From Paracoccaceae bacterium (GTDB lineage Bacteria > Pseudomonadota > Alphaproteobacteria > Rhodobacterales > Rhodobacteraceae), in assembly GCA_028150825.1 (NCBI GenBank), contig JAOGIM010000001.1, positions 202,828 to 266,827 on the forward strand: a DNA stretch of 64,000 nucleotides. The letters are read 5' to 3'. This document shows positions 18,684 to 27,190 of this stretch, piece after piece. The notes under the pieces are model-generated. The model had not been told where the DNA came from. It saw only the letters and a program-made list of their open reading frames with translations, and searched no databases. The first letter of the stretch is position 1, and each line of letters begins with the position of its first letter. The translations under genes were made by a program, and so were the position numbers.

Positions 18684-19349
18684 TTATTCACTGTTAGAGC
18701 TTTTAAGAATGACCTCTATCTCTTCACGTACTAACCTTCTGATATTGGATGTTATTTTTTCCCCCGTAGGCCCACGCAGATCTTCATGAAGGACCTCAGA
18801 AACAACTTGTTTGAGCATTTCCAGGTTGAGTGATAGCATAGGCTCTTCAACGTTTGCCTCTGGATTATTTGTATAATCGTCTCGCGCATCTGTTTCAGGG
18901 TCGGGCGCAAGGTCATTTTCCGCAAGTACTTCTGGTTCTGGACCCGAGATGGCGCCTTCATCGTAAATCTCATTCAAATCCATCGGTAAGTCAAGATCAC
19001 TTGCTGCTGTATCAACGAGTTTCTTCCAAGGTAAACCAGATACAGACCGACCTGCATATTCGTCCTTACCCGCGTTATCTGGATCTCGTAAGCCTTCTGC
19101 ATGGGATATTAATTCTTCAAGTCTTAGGATTTTGTCCTGCAGGCTTTGTGCCCCACCAGATTCTTCTCGCGGGATCTTTTGGTCATCTGCAACACGCAGG
19201 GCTGGGCCTAGAAACAATTTTTTTTTGAAACCATGCTGCTCTTCTTTCCGAGAAGCTTCTGCCTCAGGATCATCTGCAACTAATTTCTTGAGCGATGTCA
19301 GGACATCAGATAATTCGGTCTTGCCCAATGGTTCGTTCATATCATTCAC
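18684..19349 (-). CDS. Acidic protein with PopZ/DUF2497-like position and C-terminal helix
   Basis: A 221-residue acidic, low-complexity protein (many Asp, Glu, Pro between residues 50 and 165) ending in a basic-amphipathic helical segment (EDLRGPTGEKITSNIRRLVR and EEIEVIL). In alphaproteobacteria the order methyltransferase (pcm) - tolC - popZ - valS is common, and PopZ proteins have the same plan: variable acidic middle and a short conserved C-terminal helical region with an RLVREEIE-like end. I infer a PopZ counterpart (polar organiser), but sequence similarity outside the last 45 residues is not visible. Same strand as tolC, 57 bp downstream. Confidence 0.5.
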   Translation of the reverse strand: MNDMNEPLGKTELSDVLTSLKKLVADDPEAEASRKEEQHGFKKKLFLGPALRVADDQKIPREESGGAQSLQDKILRLEELISHAEGLRDPDNAGKDEYAGRSVSGLPWKKLVDTAASDLDLPMDLNEIYDEGAISGPEPEVLAENDLAPDPETDARDDYTNNPEANVEEPMLSLNLEMLKQVVSEVLHEDLRGPTGEKITSNIRRLVREEIEVILKSSNSE

Positions 19350-19406
19350 CTTCTTATCAAGGGCAATTATACCTTTAAATCACTTTTTTTAAACCCCACT
19401 GAGCTC

Positions 19407-20822
19407 TTATTTAGATAAAGCCTCTAATATCCGATCCAGTTTCGAACCACGTTGGCTAAGAACTGAAGGTGCTGTCTTCACAAGATTGTAATATTCTATC
19501 GGATCGTATTTTTGGACTGGAAGATTTAAAGCATCTACAGTTAGCTCACCCATCTGCGCTAACACTCTATAGGCGGCAATATATTCATCCGTCTCAGACG
19601 AGATAAGACCAGCCTGCGCATCCAAAAGTTCTTGTTCCGCATTAAGCACATCAAGCGTCGTGCGTGACCCAACTGTCGCTTCTTCTCTAATTCCTTCAAA
19701 AGCAACGCGTGAGGCGCGGATTTGTTCTTCGCTGGCTTTACGTCCGGCTTGAGCCATTTGCAAAAGTGCAAATGCACTACCAGCCTGTTGTTCAAGCCTT
19801 AGTCTGGTCAAATGCAGACCTGAGCGCTGTGCATCCCGCTGTGCCATGGCCTTTCGGATAAGAGCTGGAATTCTGCCCCCTGAGTAGATTGTCGAGGATG
19901 CCGATAACGAAATACTACCTGATTGACGATAATCATCCCCTTCCATTTCAGTATAGCCTAGCGTACTAGACAGCCCCACTGTGGGCTGTAACGTGCCAGA
20001 GGCTCGCTGAACGTTATATTCAGCCTGCTTGATATCATGCTGAATTGCGATTATTTCAGGATGGTTACGAACCGCAGCCACTTTCACAGCTTTGGCAGAT
20101 TTAGGCAGTTTTGGAAGCGATCTGGGCGTTGTAATTGTCCCAGCAGCTTTACCAACGGCCTGTTTAAAAATTTCTCTTTGTTGTGCAAGACTGCCTTTTG
20201 CAGCAGCGAGTGCGCTTATAGAAGCTGCCAAACGCGCCTCGGCCAAAGCCACATCTGTTTTCGTTACTTCACCAACGTCAAACCTGTCTTTGGCAGCTCT
20301 CAACTCTTCTTGAATAACACGTAGGTTGTTCTCCCGTAGTGTGACGGTTTTACCTGCGCGACGCACGTTCATGTACGCTTCTACAGAGGAGAACAGGACT
20401 CTTTGTTCAACATTAAGTAAAGACTGACGCGTTGATAGAACGGCCTCTTTAGCCGCTGAAAGAGCAAATTGGTTCTGACCACCATCAAAAAGCGTGATAC
20501 TTGCAGTTATTCCCAAATTAGCGACGTTTGTCGTCGTATCTGATTTAAGCGTCCCAAGGTTAGAAGTTGTCCTAGAAACGGCCCCAGTGCTTTTTGCTTC
20601 CGCTGACCAACTTAAGACACTGCGCAATGAAGCCGCTGCGACTGCTACATCTTCATCAGCAGCCCGCAATAACGCCCTATTTTGCTGCAAGAGCCCACTG
20701 TTATTATAAGCGTTTATCATTGTTTGACGAAGAGTATCCGCCGAAGCGGAAAGCGGGGCAAACGATAAAACAGCACTTACAATCGTCATTAAGACCAATC
20801 TGTCATTTTCAGTTTTTCGCAC
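19407..20822 (-). CDS. tolC: TolC-family outer membrane efflux protein
   Basis: A 471-residue protein with signal peptide (about 1-28, ending SASA) and two homologous halves of the TolC outer membrane factor family, rich in long helices (LRQTMINAYNNSGLLQQNRA, ALAEARLAASISALAAAKGS, LDVLNAEQELLDAQAGLISS). It forms the trimeric exit duct of type I secretion and RND efflux. It lies between a pcm-like methyltransferase gene and a PopZ-like gene, the usual alphaproteobacterial arrangement; 66 bp from the methyltransferase gene. Confidence 0.9.
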   Translation of the reverse strand: MRKTENDRLVLMTIVSAVLSFAPLSASADTLRQTMINAYNNSGLLQQNRALLRAADEDVAVAAASLRSVLSWSAEAKSTGAVSRTTSNLGTLKSDTTTNVANLGITASITLFDGGQNQFALSAAKEAVLSTRQSLLNVEQRVLFSSVEAYMNVRRAGKTVTLRENNLRVIQEELRAAKDRFDVGEVTKTDVALAEARLAASISALAAAKGSLAQQREIFKQAVGKAAGTITTPRSLPKLPKSAKAVKVAAVRNHPEIIAIQHDIKQAEYNVQRASGTLQPTVGLSSTLGYTEMEGDDYRQSGSISLSASSTIYSGGRIPALIRKAMAQRDAQRSGLHLTRLRLEQQAGSAFALLQMAQAGRKASEEQIRASRVAFEGIREEATVGSRTTLDVLNAEQELLDAQAGLISSETDEYIAAYRVLAQMGELTVDALNLPVQKYDPIEYYNLVKTAPSVLSQRGSKLDRILEALSK

Positions 20823-20888
20823 TTTTATTTCCTCTTTTTAAACATACAAAAGTATACATTTTACCCTATAAATTCTGTAAGTCTGTCT

Positions 20889-21542
20889 TTAGAATTCAAA
20901 ATCATGTGGTTTTTCAAATCCGCCTAAAAGCGGCGCTCCAGCATTAAACGCAAAACGCCAATCCATACTACCATTTAATTTGTAGCCAATCTTTGCACTC
21001 CCCAACGCTCCATTAGAAAATATACACGCCAGGCGGCCGCCATCTTTCAACTGACTGATGATCTGTTGGGGTATTTGTTCTACAGCTCCCTGAATACATA
21101 TGACATCGTAAGGTCCATGTTTGGGGGCTCCTTCATGAAGCGGTCCACACTCCACTAATATATTATCGGCACCAAATTCTTGAAACGCTTCTTCGGACTC
21201 CCTGACCCAATCGGCGTCATCTTCTAGCGCAACCACGGCCTCTGCCAACAAAGATATTACCGCAGAAGAGTAACCAAGCCCAGATCCGATATCAAGTATC
21301 AGCTCATCTTTCGAAATATTCAGACTATCCAAAGTTTTAGCCAAAGTCCTTGGTTCAAGGACAACACGGCCATTACCTAAAACAACATTCTCTCCAATAT
21401 AGGCAACTTCACGTTTATCGCGCGGAACAAAATTTTCCCGGAGTACCGAAAGCATAGCGTCGATGATGGGAAATTTAGTGACGTCTGACGGCCGCACTTG
21501 GGTGTCTACCATCACTTCTCTCCGGGTTGCAAAGTCGCTCAT
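20889..21542 (-). CDS. Protein-L-isoaspartate O-methyltransferase family protein
   Basis: A 217-residue Rossmann methyltransferase with N-terminal MVDTQVRPSDVT (the family's MVxxQLR start) and SAM motif LILDIGSGLGYSSAVISLLA, then VALEDDADW and YDVICIQGAVEQIPQQI. Members repair isoaspartyl damage; the RCGPLHEGAPK region is shortened relative to the enzyme from E. coli, as in the alphaproteobacterial group that precedes tolC. Upstream partner of tolC on the same strand. Confidence 0.85.
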   Translation of the reverse strand: MSDFATRREVMVDTQVRPSDVTKFPIIDAMLSVLRENFVPRDKREVAYIGENVVLGNGRVVLEPRTLAKTLDSLNISKDELILDIGSGLGYSSAVISLLAEAVVALEDDADWVRESEEAFQEFGADNILVECGPLHEGAPKHGPYDVICIQGAVEQIPQQIISQLKDGGRLACIFSNGALGSAKIGYKLNGSMDWRFAFNAGAPLLGGFEKPHDFEF

Positions 21543-21801
21543 AGATTCTCTCAGCTAACATTCTTGGACTGACTAGTTTTGCCATAAGTAAGGGGCAGGG
21601 GCAACGGTTTGTGACCGTTTGCTTGAAAATTAAGAAAAATTATCCTTATCTTACCCAATACCCGAATAAACACCAATTTTTGTGATGAAACAGTAGCTTT
21701 ACAATTTTCACATAGAAACGTTGTTTTTGTTTGTATATTACTCGATTTTGAATGACAAAAATGAATAATCGCCCTATCTAATTTGTAAGTAGGAGAAAAG
21801 C

Positions 21802-22821
21802 TTGTACGCATTTTTTGATGACCGGCAGTGGTTACATGATCCAAAACACTTTATGGCGCACGGCGTGATCTCAGAAAATCCAGAAAAGCCCCAAAGAATT
21901 AATATCTTGCATAAAGGTGCGTTGGACGCAGGATGCATCTTTCAAAAACCAAAGGATTTTGGAGTTGGGCCTATATCGGCCATCCACTCACCGCGGTATT
22001 TGACATTTTTGCGGAGTATCTATCACCGTTGGCAGTATATGCAAGACGCGGGTGCAGAAGTTATTCCCAATATCCACCCACTCAACAGAACTGACAGTTA
22101 TCCAAAATCCACCACTGGACAGTCCGGTTTTCATCAGGCGGATACGGCCTGCCCAATTGGCGAACATACATGGGATGCGGCCTATTGGTCAGCACAATCC
22201 GCGCTGGGCCTAGCCGAACATGTTTTGTCAGGCGCACAAAGTGGATACGCACTATGCCGTCCCCCAGGGCATCATGCATTTGGAGAAACGGCGGGTGGCT
22301 TTTGCTTTATGAATAACTCCGCGATTGCCGCCCAACATATCAGACAGACAGGCAAGCGCGTTGCGATTCTGGATATAGATGTACATCATGGGAATGGGAC
22401 CCAAAATATTTTTTACGACCGTGACGACGTTCTGACAATCTCACTGCATGCTGATACAGCGCGGTTTTATCCTTTCTTTTGGGGAAACGCTCATGAGAGA
22501 GGATCAGGGCGTGGGAGTGGCTTTAACCTCAACATCCCTATGCCTCGTCATACTGCAGACGCAACATATTTGGACGCTCTCAAAATGGCACTAGAACATA
22601 TCAATCTCTTTGGGGCAGACGTCATTGTAGTTGCTTTAGGACTTGATGCCTCTATCCATGATCCCTTTGAAGGCCTTGCAATCACAACAGGCGGTTTTCA
22701 GAAGATAGCAGAAGCGATTTCAGACCTCGACCGACCAATGGCTCTTGTCCAAGAGGGAGGATATCTTAGTGATGAACTTGGACAAAACCTCTGCAGTTTT
22801 TTGGCTGGAGTGAGGGTTTAA
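21802..22821 (+). CDS. Histone-deacetylase-family amidohydrolase (acetylpolyamine amidohydrolase-like)
   Basis: A 339-residue zinc hydrolase of the arginase/deacetylase fold. Catalytic His157-His158 in RPPGHHAFGE, zinc ligands Asp193 and His195 in DIDVHHGNGTQ, third ligand Asp282 in LGLDASIHDP, and the LVQEGGYL end are present. The bacterial relatives deacetylate polyamines or other acetylamides. TTG start at 21802 chosen because AGGAG (21791-21795) is 6 bases upstream; the next in-frame ATG lies 17 codons in and would cut the fold. Confidence 0.88.
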   Translation: MYAFFDDRQWLHDPKHFMAHGVISENPEKPQRINILHKGALDAGCIFQKPKDFGVGPISAIHSPRYLTFLRSIYHRWQYMQDAGAEVIPNIHPLNRTDSYPKSTTGQSGFHQADTACPIGEHTWDAAYWSAQSALGLAEHVLSGAQSGYALCRPPGHHAFGETAGGFCFMNNSAIAAQHIRQTGKRVAILDIDVHHGNGTQNIFYDRDDVLTISLHADTARFYPFFWGNAHERGSGRGSGFNLNIPMPRHTADATYLDALKMALEHINLFGADVIVVALGLDASIHDPFEGLAITTGGFQKIAEAISDLDRPMALVQEGGYLSDELGQNLCSFLAGVRV

Positions 22822-23053
22822 GTTGAAATATTTTTGGCTACGAAAGCGTAGGTAGTTATATGGCATATTCAATTTGCATCCTTTTTTGTCAATCTTATAT
22901 TTTGACTTTATGGCGATATATCTGGGGAGTTTATTGTCAACCGTTTCGGCTACTGAATTGTCAGCTTATTTCAACACGCTTGGAATTCTGCCAAATATTT
23001 TCGTTTTATTCATCAACAGTAAAAATGACATAAATATCAAAAAAGAAATGCGG

Positions 23054-23611
23054 TTACGGCGAAATCCATTGCCCAGTCCAATTATCAATCCGCAAAAACT
23101 GGGCTCGGTGATGTGTCTGTCCTAGGGACAGAAAATCAATTTTTTGAATGGTGCATTCGGCAACTGCAAATTTCTCAATGGATGCCATATTTTCATAATC
23201 AAAGGGTGCAGATATCGAATGGCCTGTTGGCGGTGATTTACCATAAGAAATTTGGCTTGGCCCTGGCACTTGGGCCCAAAGTTTTTGACTTTTGACATCG
23301 CAGTACACATCAATTTCCACACTTATGCGTAATTGTACTGATACGTCAGGCCGCCATATCAAAATCTGCGCCTTTGGTTCTCTTAAAAGGCTGGTATATT
23401 TTAAAGAGTCTGCATCAGTATGAAATTCAAGCATACTTTTGTCCCGCTTTATCGAACGCAGCACCACCATACAGACCTGAGGCTGACCTTTGGGATCGAC
23501 AGTTGCCAAGGTGATTACCCGTTCGGATAGTTTTGCAGAACGGAGAGTTTTTAATATTACCCAGCTTTGATCTAGCAGAGAGGCTAAAGAAAGATCTTTC
23601 ATCATACTCAC
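23054..23611 (-). CDS. Pyridoxamine-5'-phosphate-oxidase-family FMN-binding protein
   Basis: A 185-residue protein with the split-barrel FMN fold: ERVITLATVDPKGQPQVCMV, VLRSIKRDKSMLEFHTDADS, LLREPKAQILIWRP and the GHSISAPFDYENMA region. It belongs to the Alr4036-like branch instead of canonical PdxH, whose role is unknown. The gene begins 4 bp after the BciA stop, so both are in one operon. A function connected with tetrapyrroles is possible by context only. Confidence 0.78.
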   Translation of the reverse strand: MSMMKDLSLASLLDQSWVILKTLRSAKLSERVITLATVDPKGQPQVCMVVLRSIKRDKSMLEFHTDADSLKYTSLLREPKAQILIWRPDVSVQLRISVEIDVYCDVKSQKLWAQVPGPSQISYGKSPPTGHSISAPFDYENMASIEKFAVAECTIQKIDFLSLGQTHHRAQFLRIDNWTGQWISP

Positions 23612-23615
23612 TTCT

Positions 23616-24605
23616 CTAGAACAGTTTCTGATCGCCTAATTCATGACCGTCAAGACCGGACTTCAAAACCTCGCGGTAAAAGCTCTCTAAGGTATCACTG
23701 CCATATTCTGGTGTTTTGTTAGAGGAATATTTCTGTATTTTTGCATCCCAAAACAGCATGGACTCCGTGGCGTAGTAATGTCCAATAAGAACAAACTCGC
23801 GCAGGTCGGATATTTTTTCTGATATGAGCGCCAGCGGAGCCATTATTGTGCTGATAACATGGAACATAGTGCTTGGAACACGGCTAAACTTTGGTTTTTT
23901 ACCTAATAACCGAAAAAGCATCTCACCTTGCTCTGTCGGGTTTATCGATGGTCCAGGGCCGCCTATGGGCAAAACTTTATTTTGCCGCTCAGGATCCTCC
24001 ACACAATCACATATGTAATCAGACAAATCCTGAGCCGAGATCGGCTTGCAGGCTGTTTCAACCCCCTTACCAAACATAACAAATGCTTTTCCAGCCTTTA
24101 GGTTTTCAATCTGACCAGCAAGAGATTTAAAATAAGCCGTTGGACGTATGATACTATAATTAATGCCGGATGCGATCAGAGAGTTTTCAAATGCAATCTT
24201 CGCAAATTGGAACTCAAGCTTTGGTTTTTGAACGCAAATTGCAGATAGTAATACAAAGCTTTTCGCTCCAATTGTAGACGCGAGGTTCAGTAGATTTTGA
24301 TTTGCTCCAAATTCCACATCCCAAGCGTCTTTTCGCCCCCCTGCCCGACTTCCCAGACACGAAATAACCGCATCAATTTGACGACCAGATTGAGAAAACT
24401 CCACCATTTCTTTATCGGAACAAAGATCAATTGAGATTTGCTCAAAATTATGGTCGTTTTCATTATTAATGGTCGTGCGACCAAGGCTCAGCACTTCAAA
24501 GCCACGGTTTAGCAAAGTCTCACAAACATATTTCCCTATATATCCTGTTGCGCCGGCCAAAAGCACCTTCTGTGGTCGGGAAACATCACTTTTAATATCT
24601 TTCAC
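23616..24605 (-). CDS. bciA: BciA-type NAD(P)-dependent 8-vinyl reductase (bacteriochlorophyll synthesis)
   Basis: A 329-residue extended SDR: Rossmann motif LLAGATGYIGKYVCETLL, ISCLGSRAGGRKDAWDVEFG, FVLLSAICVQKPKLEFQFAK, SIIRPTAYFKSLAGQIE and LPIGGPGPSINPTEQGEMLF. These segments follow the divinyl (proto)chlorophyllide 8-vinyl reductase BciA very closely, including the CVQKP and GGPGP blocks that mark this group among SDRs. BciA reduces the C8 vinyl group during (bacterio)chlorophyll synthesis, so the organism is probably an aerobic anoxygenic phototroph. In Rhodobacterales bciA is often outside the photosynthesis gene cluster, as here. Confidence 0.82.
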   Translation of the reverse strand: MKDIKSDVSRPQKVLLAGATGYIGKYVCETLLNRGFEVLSLGRTTINNENDHNFEQISIDLCSDKEMVEFSQSGRQIDAVISCLGSRAGGRKDAWDVEFGANQNLLNLASTIGAKSFVLLSAICVQKPKLEFQFAKIAFENSLIASGINYSIIRPTAYFKSLAGQIENLKAGKAFVMFGKGVETACKPISAQDLSDYICDCVEDPERQNKVLPIGGPGPSINPTEQGEMLFRLLGKKPKFSRVPSTMFHVISTIMAPLALISEKISDLREFVLIGHYYATESMLFWDAKIQKYSSNKTPEYGSDTLESFYREVLKSGLDGHELGDQKLF

Positions 24606-24749
24606 TTGATCAAGGATCCTTACAGCTTATTCTTAGAAGGCTATCCAAAAAAGCTAACAGACTTCAAAAGATAAACTTATATGAGAAATTCATTAAAATC
24701 TATTTTAAAAGATACTTGATGAACAATATTTTAAAGATTTTAATGCTTC

Positions 24750-25472
24750 TCAGGTGTGCAATTCACTCTCAAAAGAAACCAATTCTTTCTTGAGAAGTTT
24801 AAATGCTTCTGATTTTATCTGGGATATACGTCCCGGTGTAATCTCTAAAACCTGAGCAATTTCATAAATATTTAATTCTTCTACATAATATAGCTGGAGC
24901 ACTTGGCTTTGCTGTTTGGTAAGGGTTTTGAGCGCTTTTACAAGCGTGCTGCGTAAGCTATTGCTGTCTATAATTCTTTCGGGTTCAATACTTGGAGCGG
25001 CAAATACCATTGAGTATTCGTCATACGATTGGCTCAAGCTTTCAGAAACATTTGCCTCGAACAGTCTAGTCCAACTATAGTATTCATCCATCGTCAGTTT
25101 CAAAGATTTTGCGACTTCTCCATCTGTTGGATTACGCCCAAGTTCCGAACTTAATTCGGCCTTCTTACCATCAATCATTTGCTTAGCTTGGACCGTTGAA
25201 CGGTTTAAATTACCAGAGCGTCGAATAAGGTCTAGCATCGACCCTTTAATCCGGATACTCGCATAACTTTCAAAGGATGCGCCTTCAACAGTAGAGTACT
25301 TTTGAGCTGCATCAACCAACCCCTCAAGGCCAGATTGCAAAAGGTCATCAAGCTCTATGAAAGTTGCAACACGAGAGTGCATTTTAAATGCAATCCTGCG
25401 TACCAGTCCTTCATGCTTAAGAACGACGCGGTTAATATCGCTTCCTTGCTCTTGGTACCCTTGATTTTTCAA
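24750..25472 (-). CDS. fliA: Flagellar sigma factor sigma-28
   Basis: A 240-residue sigma factor lacking region 1: region 2 with LVRRIAFKMHSRVATFIELD, DLLQSGLEGLVDAAQKY and SFESYASIRIKGSMLDLIRR (FliA pattern), region 3 with the ELGRNPTDGEVAKSL segment, and region 4 with QVLQLYYVEELNIYEIAQVL followed by EITPGRISQIKSEAF. It directs RNA polymerase to late flagellar genes; matching sites lie before flagellin, fliD and probably fliS here. Its start overlaps the upstream hypothetical gene by 4 bp (ATGA type), so fliA belongs to the operon slt - rod paralogue - unknown - fliA. Alphaproteobacteria with a CtrA-controlled flagellum normally lack FliA. Confidence 0.93.
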   Translation of the reverse strand: MKNQGYQEQGSDINRVVLKHEGLVRRIAFKMHSRVATFIELDDLLQSGLEGLVDAAQKYSTVEGASFESYASIRIKGSMLDLIRRSGNLNRSTVQAKQMIDGKKAELSSELGRNPTDGEVAKSLKLTMDEYYSWTRLFEANVSESLSQSYDEYSMVFAAPSIEPERIIDSNSLRSTLVKALKTLTKQQSQVLQLYYVEELNIYEIAQVLEITPGRISQIKSEAFKLLKKELVSFESELHT

Positions 25473-26242
25473 TGCAGAAACCCTTCAAACATTTCTGGTA
25501 GTATCCTAAGGTGATTATCCTCATATTTCAAATTTAATAAACCAAGCGCTATATTCTGCAATGCCATAATTTCTAAAGCACTATATTCATTCGAATTTTT
25601 TGTTTGTGGCATATGACCACGAAACCTATGAGGCTTACTCTTTGAAAGTCTCACAAAATCTTCAAAATGCGAACAAATATCTAGAGCTTCATCAAAACTT
25701 TTTAAATCGACGATTACACCAATTTGGCAATCTTCTATTTGCTTGATCGCTGTTTCCACAAATTGCAGGGTTGATGAAACCTTCCTTACGTGATGATCCA
25801 AAGCAACAAGTATATCTGTCAATGAAGCCATTTTGGCCTCCACTAAAAATGACCGGTCAAAATCACTATCTGTTAATAAGAATTCTATTGCGGATGAAGG
25901 CAAAAGTATGAGTGCCTTCACTGAAGACCAATCCAAAATGGGTGTTTCAGTAACCTTATCGTGCTTTGTGTCATGTACTGTAACCGGCTTTGTCCGTACA
26001 TTTGGGACGGGCATCGCAAGATTTTCTTTATGTTTTTTAGAATGACCGTAACGGGTATCTACCAGAGAGGATGTGATGGCGTCGATCGACATCGAGGGCT
26101 GATTACTCGAACGAAGACTTTTATGCCGTCTTAAGGCTTTATTGTTTCCAAAAAGGTTGTCCAAATCAATAGATAACTCAGACGCTAAACGTGATCGCTG
26201 AATGTTTTTAGTGCAGTCGCAAAGTCCAATTATCTTCGCCAT
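25469..26242 (-). CDS. Unknown protein translationally coupled to fliA
   Basis: About 257 residues (start ATG 26242 chosen for the AGAGG site 7 bases ahead; a GTG at 26263 is less likely). N-terminal 90 residues are basic and probably disordered; residues 100-257 look helical with a segment KALILLPSSAIEFLLTDSDF, ALDHHVRKVSSTLQFVETAI and EYSALEIMALQNIALGLLNL. No family recognised. Its stop overlaps the fliA start by 4 bp, so it is expressed with the sigma factor and may modulate it or be an unassigned assembly factor; that is inference. Confidence 0.6.
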   Translation of the reverse strand: MAKIIGLCDCTKNIQRSRLASELSIDLDNLFGNNKALRRHKSLRSSNQPSMSIDAITSSLVDTRYGHSKKHKENLAMPVPNVRTKPVTVHDTKHDKVTETPILDWSSVKALILLPSSAIEFLLTDSDFDRSFLVEAKMASLTDILVALDHHVRKVSSTLQFVETAIKQIEDCQIGVIVDLKSFDEALDICSHFEDFVRLSKSKPHRFRGHMPQTKNSNEYSALEIMALQNIALGLLNLKYEDNHLRILPEMFEGFLH

Positions 26243-26306
26243 ACTCTGCCTCTTTAAGCTCACGCCTTAGTTTTTAGGTTAAATATTGGCACAGGTTCTA
26301 ATTCAT

Positions 26307-27134
26307 CTATTGTTTAGTGAACCTAGTTATCATGTCGCTATCCGTCTGAATTGCTTTTGAGGTCGCCGAAAATGACTGTTGTGCATGTATCAGAGACACA
26401 AGCTCTTTTGTTAAATCTACATTTGCAACTTCCAAATGACTGGACATAACTTTACCTGTGTACGCTTCACCTGGAGTATGTATTCTTAGGTATCCTGCGT
26501 TTTTGTCGAAGAATTCACCATCAGTTATGTTAGGGGACGGTTGCAATTGAGCAGCTCTAAATCGACCATTACCCATTTGAGCCAAGGCCGCTGGATTGTC
26601 CCATGCAGCAAGCCCCAGCTGTTTGCCTGGTTCAGCCGATGCCATTCCGTAAGCCGTCATTACAATTCCGTCTGACCTGACATTAAACTCGCTAAGTGGA
26701 ATTCCATTTTTAGAAAAGTCTATCTGTATAGGCTCTGAATCCTTGGATAGAACATAATTACCATCATTTGATGTTAAGAATCCATCTGAATCTAATTGAA
26801 ATGATCCATTTCGTGTATAGGTCACCTCACCATCTATTGCGCCTGGTTTTGATGGGTCCGGCTTACCTAACATAAACATTCCCCATCCATTGATTCCAAG
26901 ATCAGAAGTCACGCCTGTTCTTTTCAATTCAGCAGGATGATGAGTAACACGGTTAATTTGTATCTTAGAGCCACTCCCGGGTGTGGGACCATTTGCATTT
27001 CCACCAGTAAGATATAGGTCCTGAAACAGTGCATCACTTCGTTTAAAAGCTGTTGTCCCAACGTTCGCTATGTTGTTTGTAACAACACCTATTTTGGCAG
27101 TAGACGCCGCAAGGCCAGTTTTTAAGACATTTAA
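26307..27134 (-). CDS. FlgE/FlgF-like rod or hook paralogue
   Basis: About 275 residues with both conserved ends of axial proteins: N-terminal VLKTGLAASTAKIGVVTNNI + ANVGTTAFKRSDALF, and C-terminal VDLTKELVSLIHAQQSFSAT + SKAIQTDSDMI. The middle has VTYTRNGSFQLDSDGFLTS. FlgF and FlgG of this system are encoded at 36.4-38.1 kb and the hook FlgE at 38.2-42.5 kb, so this is an extra member. Start at 27134 (MLNVLKTGLAAS) chosen because this is the family start; a 17-codon extension to 27185 is unlikely. Might be a distal rod or hook-rod adaptor. It lies between the SltF-like gene and the unknown gene before fliA. Confidence 0.78.
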   Translation of the reverse strand, partial: LNVLKTGLAASTAKIGVVTNNIANVGTTAFKRSDALFQDLYLTGGNANGPTPGSGSKIQINRVTHHPAELKRTGVTSDLGINGWGMFMLGKPDPSKPGAIDGEVTYTRNGSFQLDSDGFLTSNDGNYVLSKDSEPIQIDFSKNGIPLSEFNVRSDGIVMTAYGMASAEPGKQLGLAAWDNPAALAQMGNGRFRAAQLQPSPNITDGEFFDKNAGYLRIHTPGEAYTGKVMSSHLEVANVDLTKELVSLIHAQQSFSATSKAIQTDSDMITRFTKQ

Positions 27135-27190
27135 CATTTCACTCTCACTCCCAGATAAGGTAATTCTTTGCAGGTTTCGTGCCAAATTTT

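Noticed and set aside
22874..23125. Plus-strand frame of 83 codons after the deacetylase-family gene
   Set aside because: It runs into the PNPOx-like gene on the other strand, is low-complexity and has no ribosome site.
26283..26299. TGGCAC on the plus strand resembling a sigma-54 -24 element
   Set aside because: There is no GC at the required spacing and no gene reading in that direction.
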